From positions 1 through 14,231 of the forward strand of contig DDVI01000149.1 of NCBI GenBank assembly GCA_002345205.1: 14,231 nucleotides of DNA, given 5' to 3'. Source of the DNA: Bdellovibrionaceae bacterium UBA2316. GTDB lineage: Bacteria; Bdellovibrionota; Bdellovibrionia; Bdellovibrionales; Bdellovibrionaceae. The position numbers and the translations under genes are program-made. Of the stretch, positions 1 through 6,944 are shown piece after piece (position 1 is the first letter of the stretch; every line of letters starts with the position of its first letter). The notes under the pieces are model-generated. The model saw only the letters and a program-made list of their open reading frames with translations, had not been told where the DNA came from and searched no databases.

Positions 1-2
1 GA

Positions 3-143
3 CGAACTTCAAAGGTCAGGGGCCTGTTGTTCCAAAGAGTTATTGAAAATTCCATGAATGTTGAACCAACCCCTTACAAAAAGATTAAGGCTAGAAAACC
101 TTATGGCCAGTCAAGTGCATATGCAGGTATTTTAGTTATTTAA
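3..143 (+). CDS. C-terminal end of an unidentified protein
   Basis: An open frame enters from the left edge and stops at TAA 141-143, giving 46 visible residues that end in SSAYAGILVI. The fragment is basic (KKIKARKPYGQ) with a short hydrophobic end. I do not recognise the family and no motif decides it. A hairpin follows directly, which fits the end of a transcription unit and supports the reading frame. It could also be a chance open frame, since it is short and has no visible start. Confidence 0.4.
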   Translation, partial: RTSKVRGLLFQRVIENSMNVEPTPYKKIKARKPYGQSSAYAGILVI

Positions 144-154
144 TTTTTTATAAA

Positions 155-179
155 AAAGCGGGTGATAACGGCCCGCTTT
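155..179 (+). terminator. Likely intrinsic terminator after the left-edge gene
   Basis: AAAGCGGG (155-162) pairs perfectly with CCCGCTTT (172-179) around a 9-base loop, 11 bases after the stop codon of the left-edge gene. The T tract after it is weak (TTTCCTC), so termination may be partial. Confidence 0.55.
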
Positions 180-561
180 CCTCATTCAAGCTACTTGGTT
201 TATTCTATTTTTAACCCTAACTTCAAGAAAACTGGACTTGCGTCCATGTCATTTTTGTTTTCTGTTTTCTTGCAAGCAGAGCAAATGCGCTAAGTATGCG
301 TTTTTTACCGAAATTTTACTTGTTGGCGGGTTTTTGCCCGTTGTTTGAGCGATTTTGATTTCTTAAACGAATTTAAGATTTTCTTACATTTTCGGTCCAG
401 CATGTGGATAACCCTGTGGGTTTGGTTGATAACTCCTTGTTTTTCGGGTTTTTTTGGACTGCTTTAGCCTGCTTCAATTAATAAAAATAGGATTTGACAT
501 AAGATTTACTAATTTATGACGCAAATTTTTAAAAACTTTTAACTTAATTTTAGAGTCGACT
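180..561. other. Intergenic stretch with one consensus DnaA box
   Basis: About 380 bases without a convincing gene. It is AT-rich, with a small hairpin TGGAC/GTCCA at 233-246. TGTGGATAA at 403-411 is the exact reverse complement of the DnaA-box consensus TTATCCACA, and a weaker TTGATAA lies at 427-433. A single box does not make an origin. No clear terminator for the minus-strand MarR gene ending at 562 was seen. Confidence 0.35.
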
Positions 562-1080
562 TCATCTAAGTTTGAATGTTTTTTTAGATTCTTTTTCAAA
601 GAAAAAATGGGGAGTTTCCGAAGCCAAGTTCGCTTTGGAGACAAATAGCTCCAAAAGTCGGGCAAGCTCGGCACTATCTTTTATATTCATATCCTGAATG
701 ACGTTTGAAAACTGTTCTTGGATGGGCTGAACCTTTTTTTTAAAAAGCGTTTTTGCTTTAGGTGTAGATTCCAAAACTAAAAAACGTCTGTCACCCTGGC
801 GTTCTTTACGGCAGACATATCCGTCCTTAACTAACGAATTAACCACCACGGAAACCGTGCTTTGGTGAGAATACGTCTTTTCTGCAAGTTCGTTTAACGA
901 CAAAGGCTCATGATTTATCAATTGTTGAAGTACAAAGGTTTGCGCGGTTCTGAGCCCAAGATTGTTTTCAGTATTACGTGACGCCGTTCGAAGTGCTCTG
1001 ACAATTCTACGTAACGAATCCATTATGCTTTGAACTTCTTTTGATTTAGGGCCTTTTTTCATAATGTGACAATTATGCAT
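562..1080 (-). CDS. MarR-family transcriptional regulator
   Basis: A 172-residue protein with a winged helix-turn-helix at about 45-110. The recognition helix lies near 70-86 (SHQSTVSVVVNSLVKDG) and the wing near 91-104, with the family's D-R-R signature (GDRRFLVLE). Long N- and C-terminal helices would form the dimer interface. MarR proteins are cytoplasmic dimers that usually repress neighbouring genes until a ligand or oxidant releases them. The gene is divergent from the nitrite reductase operon, so it probably controls that operon and itself; this is inference. The start is uncertain: M1 at 1080, M7 at 1062 and M20 at 1023 are all possible, and none has a strong ribosome site. The C-terminus is basic (KESKKTFKLR) and slightly longer than usual. 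Confidence 0.85.
   Translation of the reverse strand: MHNCHIMKKGPKSKEVQSIMDSLRRIVRALRTASRNTENNLGLRTAQTFVLQQLINHEPLSLNELAEKTYSHQSTVSVVVNSLVKDGYVCRKERQGDRRFLVLESTPKAKTLFKKKVQPIQEQFSNVIQDMNIKDSAELARLLELFVSKANLASETPHFFFEKESKKTFKLR
1060..1077. promoter_or_regulatory. Inverted repeat at the MarR gene start (candidate operator)
   Basis: CATAAT (1060-1065) and ATTATG (1072-1077) form a perfect dyad with a 6-base spacer. This size and symmetry suit a MarR dimer. It overlaps the first codons if M1 is the start and touches the start codon if M7 is used. Binding by this regulator is inferred only. Confidence 0.35.
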
Positions 1081-1082
1081 GA

Positions 1083-1140
1083 ATTGGACCCATATATATA
1101 GATAAAAAATGTCGTTTTAACCGTTTTCATTGGTTCCAAT
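1083..1140. promoter_or_regulatory. Divergent promoter region with two ATTGG-type sites
   Basis: The region between marR and nirK holds ATTGGttCCAAT (1129-1140), a perfect 5-base dyad, and a related ATTGGacCCAT (1083-1093). Between them is a TA-rich run (1093-1100) that could be melted by RNA polymerase. The similar sequences suggest a regulator binding twice. No convincing FNR-type (TTGAT-N4-ATCAA) or NsrR site was seen by eye. Confidence 0.3.
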
Positions 1141-1232
1141 ACATTTGGATCTGTCGGCACTATCGTTGCATTTTTGAAAATTGAAAACCAAATTCTAAAA
1201 AGCGAGAGAATCAAAATGAGACTTAAAAAAAT

Positions 1233-2645
1233 TTGTGCATTTGTAGCGTGGTATCTTTATTAGGATGTTTGGAAACTAAAAATGAATCCAAGAAACTAGC
1301 AGAGATTGATATTAACAAACTTCCTGTCGAAACAGCGAAATTAGCTCATGCACCGGAAGTACCGCCACCCATCACGCGCAAGGAACCGGCCCGAATTAAA
1401 ATTGATTTAGAAACAAAGGAAGTCACCCAGAAACTGGCCGATGGCGTAGACTATACGTTTTGGACGTTTGGTGGAAAAGTACCAGGACCGTTTATTCGAA
1501 TTCGTCGTGGTGACTACGTGGATTTCACACTCAGTAACCATCCAACAAGCAAGATGCCACATAATATCGACTTGCACGCAGTGACTGGCCAAGGCGGCGG
1601 CGCTGAAGGGTCTTTCACGGCCCCAGGGCATAGTTCTACGTTTTCATTTCGAGCACTAAACGCGGGACTCTATATATACCATTGTGCGACGGCCCCAGTG
1701 GGCATGCATATCGCCAACGGGATGTACGGACTAATTTTGGTAGAGCCTGAAGAAGGCCTTCCTAAAGTAGATAAAGAATTCTATGTAGTTCAAAGTGAGT
1801 TTTATACAAAAGGAAAGTTCGGAGAAAGAGGCCTTCAACCATTTGATATGGAAAAGGCAATTCGTGAACAACCTGATTACGTCGTCTTTAACGGTTCTGT
1901 GGGCGCGATGACAAATGAACACGCGCTTCAGGCAACGCCGGGACAGAAAATCAGAATCTTCTTTGGTAACGGGGGGCCAAACTTGGTGTCTTCATTCCAC
2001 GTGATCGGTGAAATTTTTGATAATGTTTATGGCGAAGGTGGAACACTGATAAACCAAAAAAACGTGCAAACGACTCTAGTGCCTGCGGGTGGTTCTACCA
2101 TGGTGGATTTTGTTGCGGATAGCCCAGGAACACTGATTTTAGTTGATCACTCTATCTTTAGAACGTTCAACAAAGGTTCTTTAGGGATGTTGAAAATTCC
2201 GGGCGAACATAATCCGTCGATCTACACTGGTAAGACTGTGGATTCTGTCTACCTTCCAGAAGGGGGCGCGATTCAAAAAATGCCGGATGATAAAAAGCCT
2301 GTCGTGGCAACTGTTAAGACGTTGGAAGAACGTATGGAAGCCGGAAAAAATATATACAGCCAAAACTGTGCGGCTTGCCATCAGCCGGCAGGACAAGGAA
2401 TTCCAGATGTATTTCCTCCTTTAGCCAAATCTGATTATTTGATGGCGGATAGAGGTAGATCAATTCGAGTATTGAAAAATGGTCTTCAAGGCGAGGTCGT
2501 AGTTAACGGCAAGAAGTATAACAATGTGATGCCAGCATTGAGCTTAACTGAAGATGAAATTGCTAGCGTATTAACGTTCGTTCGCGGGTCGTGGGGAAAT
2601 AAAGGCGATGCAGTGACTGTAGATGACGTAAGGAAAGCAAAATAA
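1233..2645 (+). CDS. nirK: Copper nitrite reductase fused to cytochrome c (NirK)
   Basis: Reduces nitrite to nitric oxide in the periplasm. Two cupredoxin domains span residues 50-325. Type 1 copper ligands are H110, C151, H159 and M164; type 2 ligands are H115, H150 and H306. The catalytic Asp (D113) and second-sphere His (H256) are also present. A class I cytochrome c domain fills 365-456 with heme motif CAACH (379-383) and probable axial M433; it would deliver electrons directly, as in other NirK-cyt c fusions. Residues 1-12 end in a lipobox (LLGC), but this frame begins only with TTG 1233. A better start, ATG 1216 with GAGAG at 1204-1208, is in another frame and stops at 1261-1263. One extra A in the A7 run 1225-1231 would join them as a lipoprotein signal. 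Overlaps nirV by one base. Confidence 0.95.
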   Translation: MCICSVVSLLGCLETKNESKKLAEIDINKLPVETAKLAHAPEVPPPITRKEPARIKIDLETKEVTQKLADGVDYTFWTFGGKVPGPFIRIRRGDYVDFTLSNHPTSKMPHNIDLHAVTGQGGGAEGSFTAPGHSSTFSFRALNAGLYIYHCATAPVGMHIANGMYGLILVEPEEGLPKVDKEFYVVQSEFYTKGKFGERGLQPFDMEKAIREQPDYVVFNGSVGAMTNEHALQATPGQKIRIFFGNGGPNLVSSFHVIGEIFDNVYGEGGTLINQKNVQTTLVPAGGSTMVDFVADSPGTLILVDHSIFRTFNKGSLGMLKIPGEHNPSIYTGKTVDSVYLPEGGAIQKMPDDKKPVVATVKTLEERMEAGKNIYSQNCAACHQPAGQGIPDVFPPLAKSDYLMADRGRSIRVLKNGLQGEVVVNGKKYNNVMPALSLTEDEIASVLTFVRGSWGNKGDAVTVDDVRKAK

Positions 2646-3379
2646 TGAAACGTATAGGTATCCTTCTTTTATTAATCATATTCGAAGTGAATGCTAAAGC
2701 ATCCTTTGAAGTTTATATTAAAGAAGGTACCTATTCTCCATTTTTTCGCGATAAAAGTGAGTCAGATAAAAAAGTCGGAAAATTTTGGGTAGATAAATAT
2801 CCGGTAACAAATCAAGAGTTCTTAAAATTTGTTCGCTTGAATCCCGAGTGGAGCCGTTCGAATCGAAAAGATATCTTTGCTGGAAACGGATATTTAAAAC
2901 ATTGGCAGTCTGATTTTTCGCTGCCTAGTAATCAACTAAAAGTTCCAGTCAGTAACGTATCTTGGTTTGCGGCCAGAAAATATTGTGAGTTTTATAAAAA
3001 GCGTCTTCTGACAATTGCCGAATGGGAATACGTTTCGGATGCGCAAAATCCAAAAGGGTTAGAACTTATTTTAAAATGGTATGGGAGTACTGACCAGAAA
3101 CTGCAATCTGTAAGTCGCGGCCAAATTAATAGTTTTGGCCTAGTTGGGATGCATGGTCTGATTTGGGAATGGGTCGAAGATTTTTCATCAGCAATCGTTG
3201 CTGGTGATTCGCGATCATCTAACGAAGCTAATGGCGCCCTGTTTTGCGGAAGTGGTGCACTGAAAGCTAAAGATCCCTCTCAATACGCAACATTTATGCG
3301 ATTTGCTTATCGCAGCAGTTTGAAAGCAAACTCAACAGGACTGAATTTAGGATTTAGATGCGTTAAAGACGCAGAATAG
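2645..3379 (+). CDS. nirV: NirV-like SUMF1/formylglycine-enzyme domain protein
   Basis: A 244-residue exported protein: hydrophobic signal at 1-18, then one SUMF1/FGE-sulfatase fold. Visible family motifs are YPVTNQEFLKF (52-62), PVSNVSWFAARKYCEF (101-116), the TIAEWEY segment (123-129), NSFGLVGMHGLIWEW (162-176) and GLNLGFRC (232-239). NirV is the known SUMF1-type gene next to nirK in several denitrifiers; its exact role in nitrite reduction is unsettled. The C-terminal cysteine arrangement of true formylglycine-generating enzymes (CR-x3-R near the end) is replaced by MRFAYR (218-223), so sulfatase activation is unlikely. The start codon overlaps the nirK stop (TAATG), implying translational coupling and matched expression. 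Confidence 0.85.
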   Translation: MKRIGILLLLIIFEVNAKASFEVYIKEGTYSPFFRDKSESDKKVGKFWVDKYPVTNQEFLKFVRLNPEWSRSNRKDIFAGNGYLKHWQSDFSLPSNQLKVPVSNVSWFAARKYCEFYKKRLLTIAEWEYVSDAQNPKGLELILKWYGSTDQKLQSVSRGQINSFGLVGMHGLIWEWVEDFSSAIVAGDSRSSNEANGALFCGSGALKAKDPSQYATFMRFAYRSSLKANSTGLNLGFRCVKDAE

Positions 3380-3386
3380 GATATAT

Positions 3387-4004
3387 ATGAAAGCAAAAAT
3401 TATATTTAACATTTTTATCGCCTCTATATTTTGGAATAATTTTACCGCGTCCAATGCCATTAGCTGCGAAAAACATAATCTAGCGACGGTTTCATCGCAG
3501 GCGCTTCCTGGTGATTCTGTTTACCAGTTACATTCCTCTTGGACAGATCAGACCAACGCGACTGTGAAATTTGATAGCTTAGCGGGTAAACCCAGAATAA
3601 TTGCGATGGTCTATACCAAGTGTAAATCGGCGTGTCCGTTACTGGTTCATGACATCAAAAAGACGCTTGCGAAACTTCCAAAAGACGTTTCTGAACACAT
3701 CCACATCGATTTGTTTTCGTTCGATTCAGATGAAGAAAATTCGGTTTCATTAAATGAGTTTAAATCCAAATACGAATTGTCGGACAACTGGTCTATCTAT
3801 TACGGTAACAAATCCAGTGTTTCTGAATTAGCGGCTGTACTGGGTGTCCAATATAAAAAATTAGACGGCGGCGAATATGTCCATTCAAACGTAGTCTATT
3901 TTTTAAATGAAAGTGGCGAAATCAAAGGAAAACAAGAAGGCCTTGGTCGCGATAGCAGTGAATTCGTTCGAAATATAGAAAGTTCATTTAAAAAAGGTAA
4001 CTAG
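3387..4004 (+). CDS. Sco1/SenC-family copper chaperone
   Basis: A 205-residue protein with a thioredoxin-like fold and an N-terminal signal or anchor at about 1-25. The copper site is complete: CxxxC at C79 and C83 (YTKCKSACPLL) and the conserved histidine H166 (EYVHSNVVYFL). Sco proteins bind copper in the periplasm and help metallate cytochrome oxidase or other copper enzymes. Placed between nirV and nnrS, this copy most likely serves the copper sites of NirK, which is inference from context. The ribosome site AGGA overlaps the nirV stop at 3378-3381, 5 bases before the ATG, so it belongs to the same operon. C27 near the signal end could be a lipid site, but the preceding residues are a poor lipobox. 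Confidence 0.85.
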   Translation: MKAKIIFNIFIASIFWNNFTASNAISCEKHNLATVSSQALPGDSVYQLHSSWTDQTNATVKFDSLAGKPRIIAMVYTKCKSACPLLVHDIKKTLAKLPKDVSEHIHIDLFSFDSDEENSVSLNEFKSKYELSDNWSIYYGNKSSVSELAAVLGVQYKKLDGGEYVHSNVVYFLNESGEIKGKQEGLGRDSSEFVRNIESSFKKGN

Positions 4005-4005
4005 T

Positions 4006-5154
4006 ATGAATGATCTAAAAAAAATCGAACCTTACAGAGTGCTATTCCCAATAGGCTTAGTTTTTGGCTGCCTTGGTGTCTATGTGTGGGTGGCGTACGC
4101 GTTGTTTGAAGGCAGCAGTTATCCGGTTCAGTTGCATTCTCATTTAATGATGGGTTCGTTTTTGTTTTCTTTTGTCGCGGGTTTTTTGATGACGGCCGTT
4201 CCTAAAATGACCGCCAGTTTTCCAGCAAAGCCATACGAAATTTTTTTAGCATTTATGTTGATCCTAGGGATTTCATTTTTTGCTCAGTGGGGACGCAGCG
4301 AATATTTCTATTTTATGAGCGGATTTTCAATTGGCTGTTTAGTTTTATTTTTTATTCGTCGTTTTTTAAGCAGAACAAAGAATCCACCGGCATTTTTTCC
4401 CTTTGTAGTGCTGGGGTTACTATGTGGGTTAACTGGGTGTATTCTGCTAGCGGTAAATGGCTCAAGTGATTTTACTAGTCCAATCGTGCTATTTGGAAAA
4501 AAAATCTATTTTGAAGGAATGATTTTATTGTTGGTGTTAGGTGTTGGGTCGCGTTTGATTCCGGTAATATCGGGACGCGCAGTGATCCCTGAAACGTCAG
4601 AGGTTCAGGTGGCACTGAAAAATTTTGCCTTAGGAAGTATATTGATTTCGGCCTATGCCCTAGAAAGCAATCAGCACAATCTATTAGGAGGGATACTGAA
4701 AAGTATCGTGGCCACTTGGGTTGCTGTTTTTAATTGGGGAATTTTTGAGTCTGCTCAATCTAAATCGCGCTTGGCTTTGGGTATGCGTGTGTCGGGATTA
4801 ATGGTGCTATTAGGAATCTATATGAGCGTGCTTCAGCCTGCGTTTGCTATTCACTGGATGCATTTAACGTTTATTGCCGGTTTTGGTCTGATGACATTGA
4901 CGGTGGCTTCAAGGGTAACGTTAGCCCACGGATCGTACGACTTATCGTTTGAAGCGCGTTCGAAATCGTTGTGGATTAGTGGGGCTTTGATTTTAACAGC
5001 GGCGGCGACTCGGGTGGCGGCTCCGTATATAAGTTCAGGGTATGTTCGTCATTTAGCCTATGCAGGTGTCGTGTGGATTTTAGCTCTTGCGGTGTGGGGT
5101 GTAGTTTTTGTTAAGCGCATGATTTGGAAAGGGTCAGATCAACCGAGTTGCTAG
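4006..5154 (+). CDS. nnrS: NnrS-family heme/copper membrane protein
   Basis: A 382-residue inner-membrane protein with about ten to twelve hydrophobic segments. NnrS signatures are visible: HSHLMMGSFLFSFVAGF (44-60) followed by TAVPKMT (63-69), GSRLIPVISGR (181-191), and MHLTFIAGFGLMTL (285-298) with H308 (TLAHG). The histidines are likely heme or copper ligands. In other bacteria NnrS is expressed with denitrification genes and protects against nitrosative stress, apparently by limiting damage from NO. That fits its place as the last gene of the nirK operon, next to the enzyme that makes NO. It begins one base after the Sco stop with AAGG at 3995-3998 as ribosome site. Length is normal for the family. 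Confidence 0.9.
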   Translation: MNDLKKIEPYRVLFPIGLVFGCLGVYVWVAYALFEGSSYPVQLHSHLMMGSFLFSFVAGFLMTAVPKMTASFPAKPYEIFLAFMLILGISFFAQWGRSEYFYFMSGFSIGCLVLFFIRRFLSRTKNPPAFFPFVVLGLLCGLTGCILLAVNGSSDFTSPIVLFGKKIYFEGMILLLVLGVGSRLIPVISGRAVIPETSEVQVALKNFALGSILISAYALESNQHNLLGGILKSIVATWVAVFNWGIFESAQSKSRLALGMRVSGLMVLLGIYMSVLQPAFAIHWMHLTFIAGFGLMTLTVASRVTLAHGSYDLSFEARSKSLWISGALILTAAATRVAAPYISSGYVRHLAYAGVVWILALAVWGVVFVKRMIWKGSDQPSC

Positions 5155-5410
5155 TGAAACGGGTAACACCGTTTCAGACTGAGCTGCTTCGAAATGGAAC
5201 GTAGACCGGGTGTTCAGGGCCGTTACCAAGATTGGCGCATCCGTGGCAGCTGCGATTTATTTCGATGTAATGGCAAATAGGTTCGAGGAAGTTGGTTTGG
5301 CCATTGCAATAGATAAAGACAGATGCAGCCACAAAGTCTTTCCCCCCAAAGACGGTTGCTTCACCCCCCCCTTAAAACCCAGCTTCCCCCAGCTGGGTTT
5401 TTTCTTTTCT
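5155..5410 (+). ncRNA. Candidate structured RNA with C-rich loops
   Basis: A stretch that looks richer in GC than its flanks folds by eye into successive stems: TGAAACGG/CCGTTTCA (5155-5176); TGGAACG with CGTT-A-CCA (5195-5228); TGTAATGGC with GCCATTGCA (5266-5274/5300-5308, one G-U), extendable by AAA/TTT; GTCTTT/AAAGAC around CCCCCC (5336-5353); and a terminator with a TCCCCC loop. A run of eight C (5364-5371) lies between the last two. It matches no RNA family I know; tmRNA, RNase P and SRP motifs are absent. It could be a separate sRNA or the 3' UTR of nnrS. A 70-codon GTG-start frame (5210-5422) runs through the terminator, so I do not favour coding. Confidence 0.4.
5374..5409 (+). terminator. 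Strong Rho-independent terminator
   Basis: An 11-base perfect stem (5374-5384 with 5391-5401, core ACCCAGCT/AGCTGGGT) around TCCCCC, merging into a T-rich tract ending about 5409. It ends either the nirK-nnrS transcript or the candidate RNA before it. Confidence 0.85.
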
Positions 5411-5441
5411 AACCCTCGATAAAAAACTATATTTAAAATCT

Positions 5442-5924
5442 ATGGAAAATAAAATGAAACCGATTGCAGTTAAATCTAAAGACGTTGCGGTTAGAGTGAA
5501 ACCATCTATTTACCCGGCACCCTTTGCGGTATTGATGGCGGGCCGTGAAAAACGCCAGATAGGGGAAGTGTTTGGTTTAAAAAATTTTTGAGTAAATCTA
5601 ACGCATTTAAAACCGGATTCAAAATCCGCACTGATGCATAAGCACAAAACTCAGGATGAGTTTGTATTTGTAGTTGAGGGTGAGCTGACATTGGTGTTGG
5701 AAAATGGAACTGAAACTGTGCTAACCGCAGGGATGTGTGCGGGATTTCCGGCCGGGGGGCAGGCCCATCAGTTATTAAATCGATCGAATGCAGACGCTTG
5801 GTATTTGGAAATAGGCGATCGTTCATTAGGTGACGAAGTGACTTACCCCAATGACGATATCAAAGGGACCCAGGATGCTAACGGACACTGGGTCTTTACA
5901 AGAAAAGACGGGACCCCTTATTAA
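5442..5924 (+). pseudogene. Cupin-domain protein interrupted by an in-frame TGA
   Basis: Read through the stop, this is a 160-residue single-cupin protein of a common small family. Codon 50 (5589-5591) is TGA where the family pattern FGL-x-NFG-V-NLT predicts glycine, so GGA to TGA is the simplest change; the frame is the same on both sides. The second half is intact: cupin motif 1 HKHKTQDEF with EG (from H65), motif 2 GFPAGGQAHQLLN, and the typical end VFTRKDGTPY. These motifs normally bind a metal, but the substrate is unknown. ATG 5454, with GGA at 5444-5446, is an alternative start. The second half could be translated from ATG 5634 as a 96-residue fragment. Sequencing error is possible. 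Confidence 0.75.
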
Positions 5925-5988
5925 ATTTGTAAATAGGTGGGAAATGGTTTAAATCTATAGATCTGTCTTTGTATTCTGTTTTTCAAGT

Positions 5989-6341
5989 GGGGGCGACATG
6001 GCTTCGACGTGGGAAGTGAAGCAAAGGGAGCATACCGGGGCGCACAGGGACCTCGTTAAAAAGGTGCAAACTTTTATTTGCTAACGACAACGTTGCAATG
6101 GCAGCTTAGTTCTGTCACGGATCTCAGTTGAATCGACGGTGTTGAGCTGAAGATCTGTTATTAATGCCGTACCGGTCGAGTGCTGTTCTCTACAGGGCAC
6201 CGACCTAAATAAACTGCGGGGGTGACTACTGGAATTTTGTTTGTGGAAGTCCGGTAGCCTAACTAAAAACATAAACTAAGTATGTAGCGCCTTTTCGTGG
6301 AACTCTTGCGGACCCGGGTTCAATTCCCGGCGCCTCCACCA
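5989..6341 (+). ncRNA. ssrA: tmRNA (ssrA)
   Basis: Rescues stalled ribosomes by acting as alanyl-tRNA and then as a short mRNA. The 5' end GGGGGCGAC pairs with CGCCTCC (6331-6337; one G-U) to form the acceptor stem, followed by A and CCA (6339-6341). The T arm is CCGGG-TTCAATT-CCCGG (6314-6330). The resume codon is GCT 6080-6082 and the encoded tag reads ANDNVAMAA, then TAG 6107-6109; the Ala-Ala end is the usual protease signal. It is a one-piece, 353-base molecule with an encoded CCA. A possible -10 (TATTCT, 5972-5977) lies upstream. Its 3' end serves as the attachment site of the element that follows. Confidence 0.97.
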
Positions 6342-6343
6342 TT
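6333..6343 (+). repeat. Left attachment repeat (attL) within ssrA end
   Basis: CCTCCACCATT, the acceptor-arm end of ssrA with its CCA and two more bases. Exact partner at 10269-10279. Confidence 0.55.
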
Positions 6344-6404
6344 TACTAACTTCCTTATATTTGATTTGAAGATAGAAACAAGTATAGGGAGTTTTCTTTC
6401 AAAA

Positions 6405-6420
6405 ATAAGATATTTCTTAT
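6405..6420. repeat. Short inverted repeat in the left end of the element
   Basis: ATAAGA-TATT-TCTTAT is a perfect 6-base dyad in very AT-rich DNA between ssrA and the first regulator. It may be a binding site; AT richness makes chance occurrence fairly likely. Confidence 0.2.
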
Positions 6421-6477
6421 ATTTATCAGATACTTGAACTATATTTCCATAGTTTAACTCGGCTTATAATTATTTTC

Positions 6478-6528
6478 TGGTAAATCAGGGTTGATTTGCC
6501 TACCTTGATTTACCACTAAAAATTTAGT
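6478..6528. promoter_or_regulatory. Operator-like array before the first XRE gene
   Basis: TGGTAAATCA (6478-6487) is the exact inverse of TGATTTACCA (6506-6515). A third partial copy, TGATTTGCC, lies between them at 6492-6500. Directly after is the dyad ACTAAA-AA-TTTAGT (6515-6528). The array ends 32 bases before the XRE start codon, so autoregulation is likely. The right copy also resembles a sequence near the other end of the element (10242-10261), so an integrase arm-site role is possible. Confidence 0.45.
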
Positions 6529-6560
6529 AAGTATGTAGTGTAAATTTGCGGAGTTTATCA

Positions 6561-6944
6561 ATGGCTAAAGTAAGTGAGACGGCAACAGTAAAGGTTGGAG
6601 CGGAAGGGGCGGTTCTCAAGCAGTTGAGAAACAAGAAGGGCCTATCAATGGCTCAAGCGGGAAAATTGATTGGAGAGCATTCTCTAAAGAAAAAACCGTT
6701 CTCTACGACCTACATCAGTCAAATAGAAAACTTTCGGATAAAACCGCCCAAGGGCATTTATCTAAAACCATTTTTAAAAGTTTATGGTGATATTTCGGAA
6801 AAGTATTTTCGGGAATTGTGTCGGACTTGGGAAAATGAATTTACTGATGAGGACTTTATTACTTTGGCTTTACCAAAATTAAACGACGACGACAAAAAAT
6901 ATCTTCGTCGTTGGATTGACGACCGATTAAGAAATAAATTTTAA
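6561..6944 (+). CDS. XRE/Cro-type helix-turn-helix regulator
   Basis: A 127-residue protein with a helix-turn-helix at about 18-62 (LKQLRNKKGLSMAQAGKLIG, then TTYISQIENFRIKPP). The loop between the two HTH helices is longer than usual, with the insert EHSLKKKPFS. The acidic and basic C-terminal half (65-127) matches nothing I recognise and may dimerise. I chose ATG 6561 because GCGGAG (6548-6553) sits 7 bases upstream; an upstream TTG at 6546 is less likely. It is the first gene inside the element, so it probably controls integration or cargo expression. Its stop codon overlaps that of the convergent integrase within TTAA. Confidence 0.8.
   Translation: MAKVSETATVKVGAEGAVLKQLRNKKGLSMAQAGKLIGEHSLKKKPFSTTYISQIENFRIKPPKGIYLKPFLKVYGDISEKYFRELCRTWENEFTDEDFITLALPKLNDDDKKYLRRWIDDRLRNKF

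Noticed and set aside
474..674. Minus-strand 66-codon frame overlapping the end of the MarR gene
   Set aside because: It overlaps the well-supported MarR coding region in another frame, has no family features and a lysine-rich random look.
5210..5422. 70-codon GTG-start frame after nnrS
   Set aside because: It runs through a strong terminator and ends in translated hairpin; the stems argue for structured RNA. Its first 50 residues look somewhat protein-like, so it is kept only as an alternative in the RNA entry.
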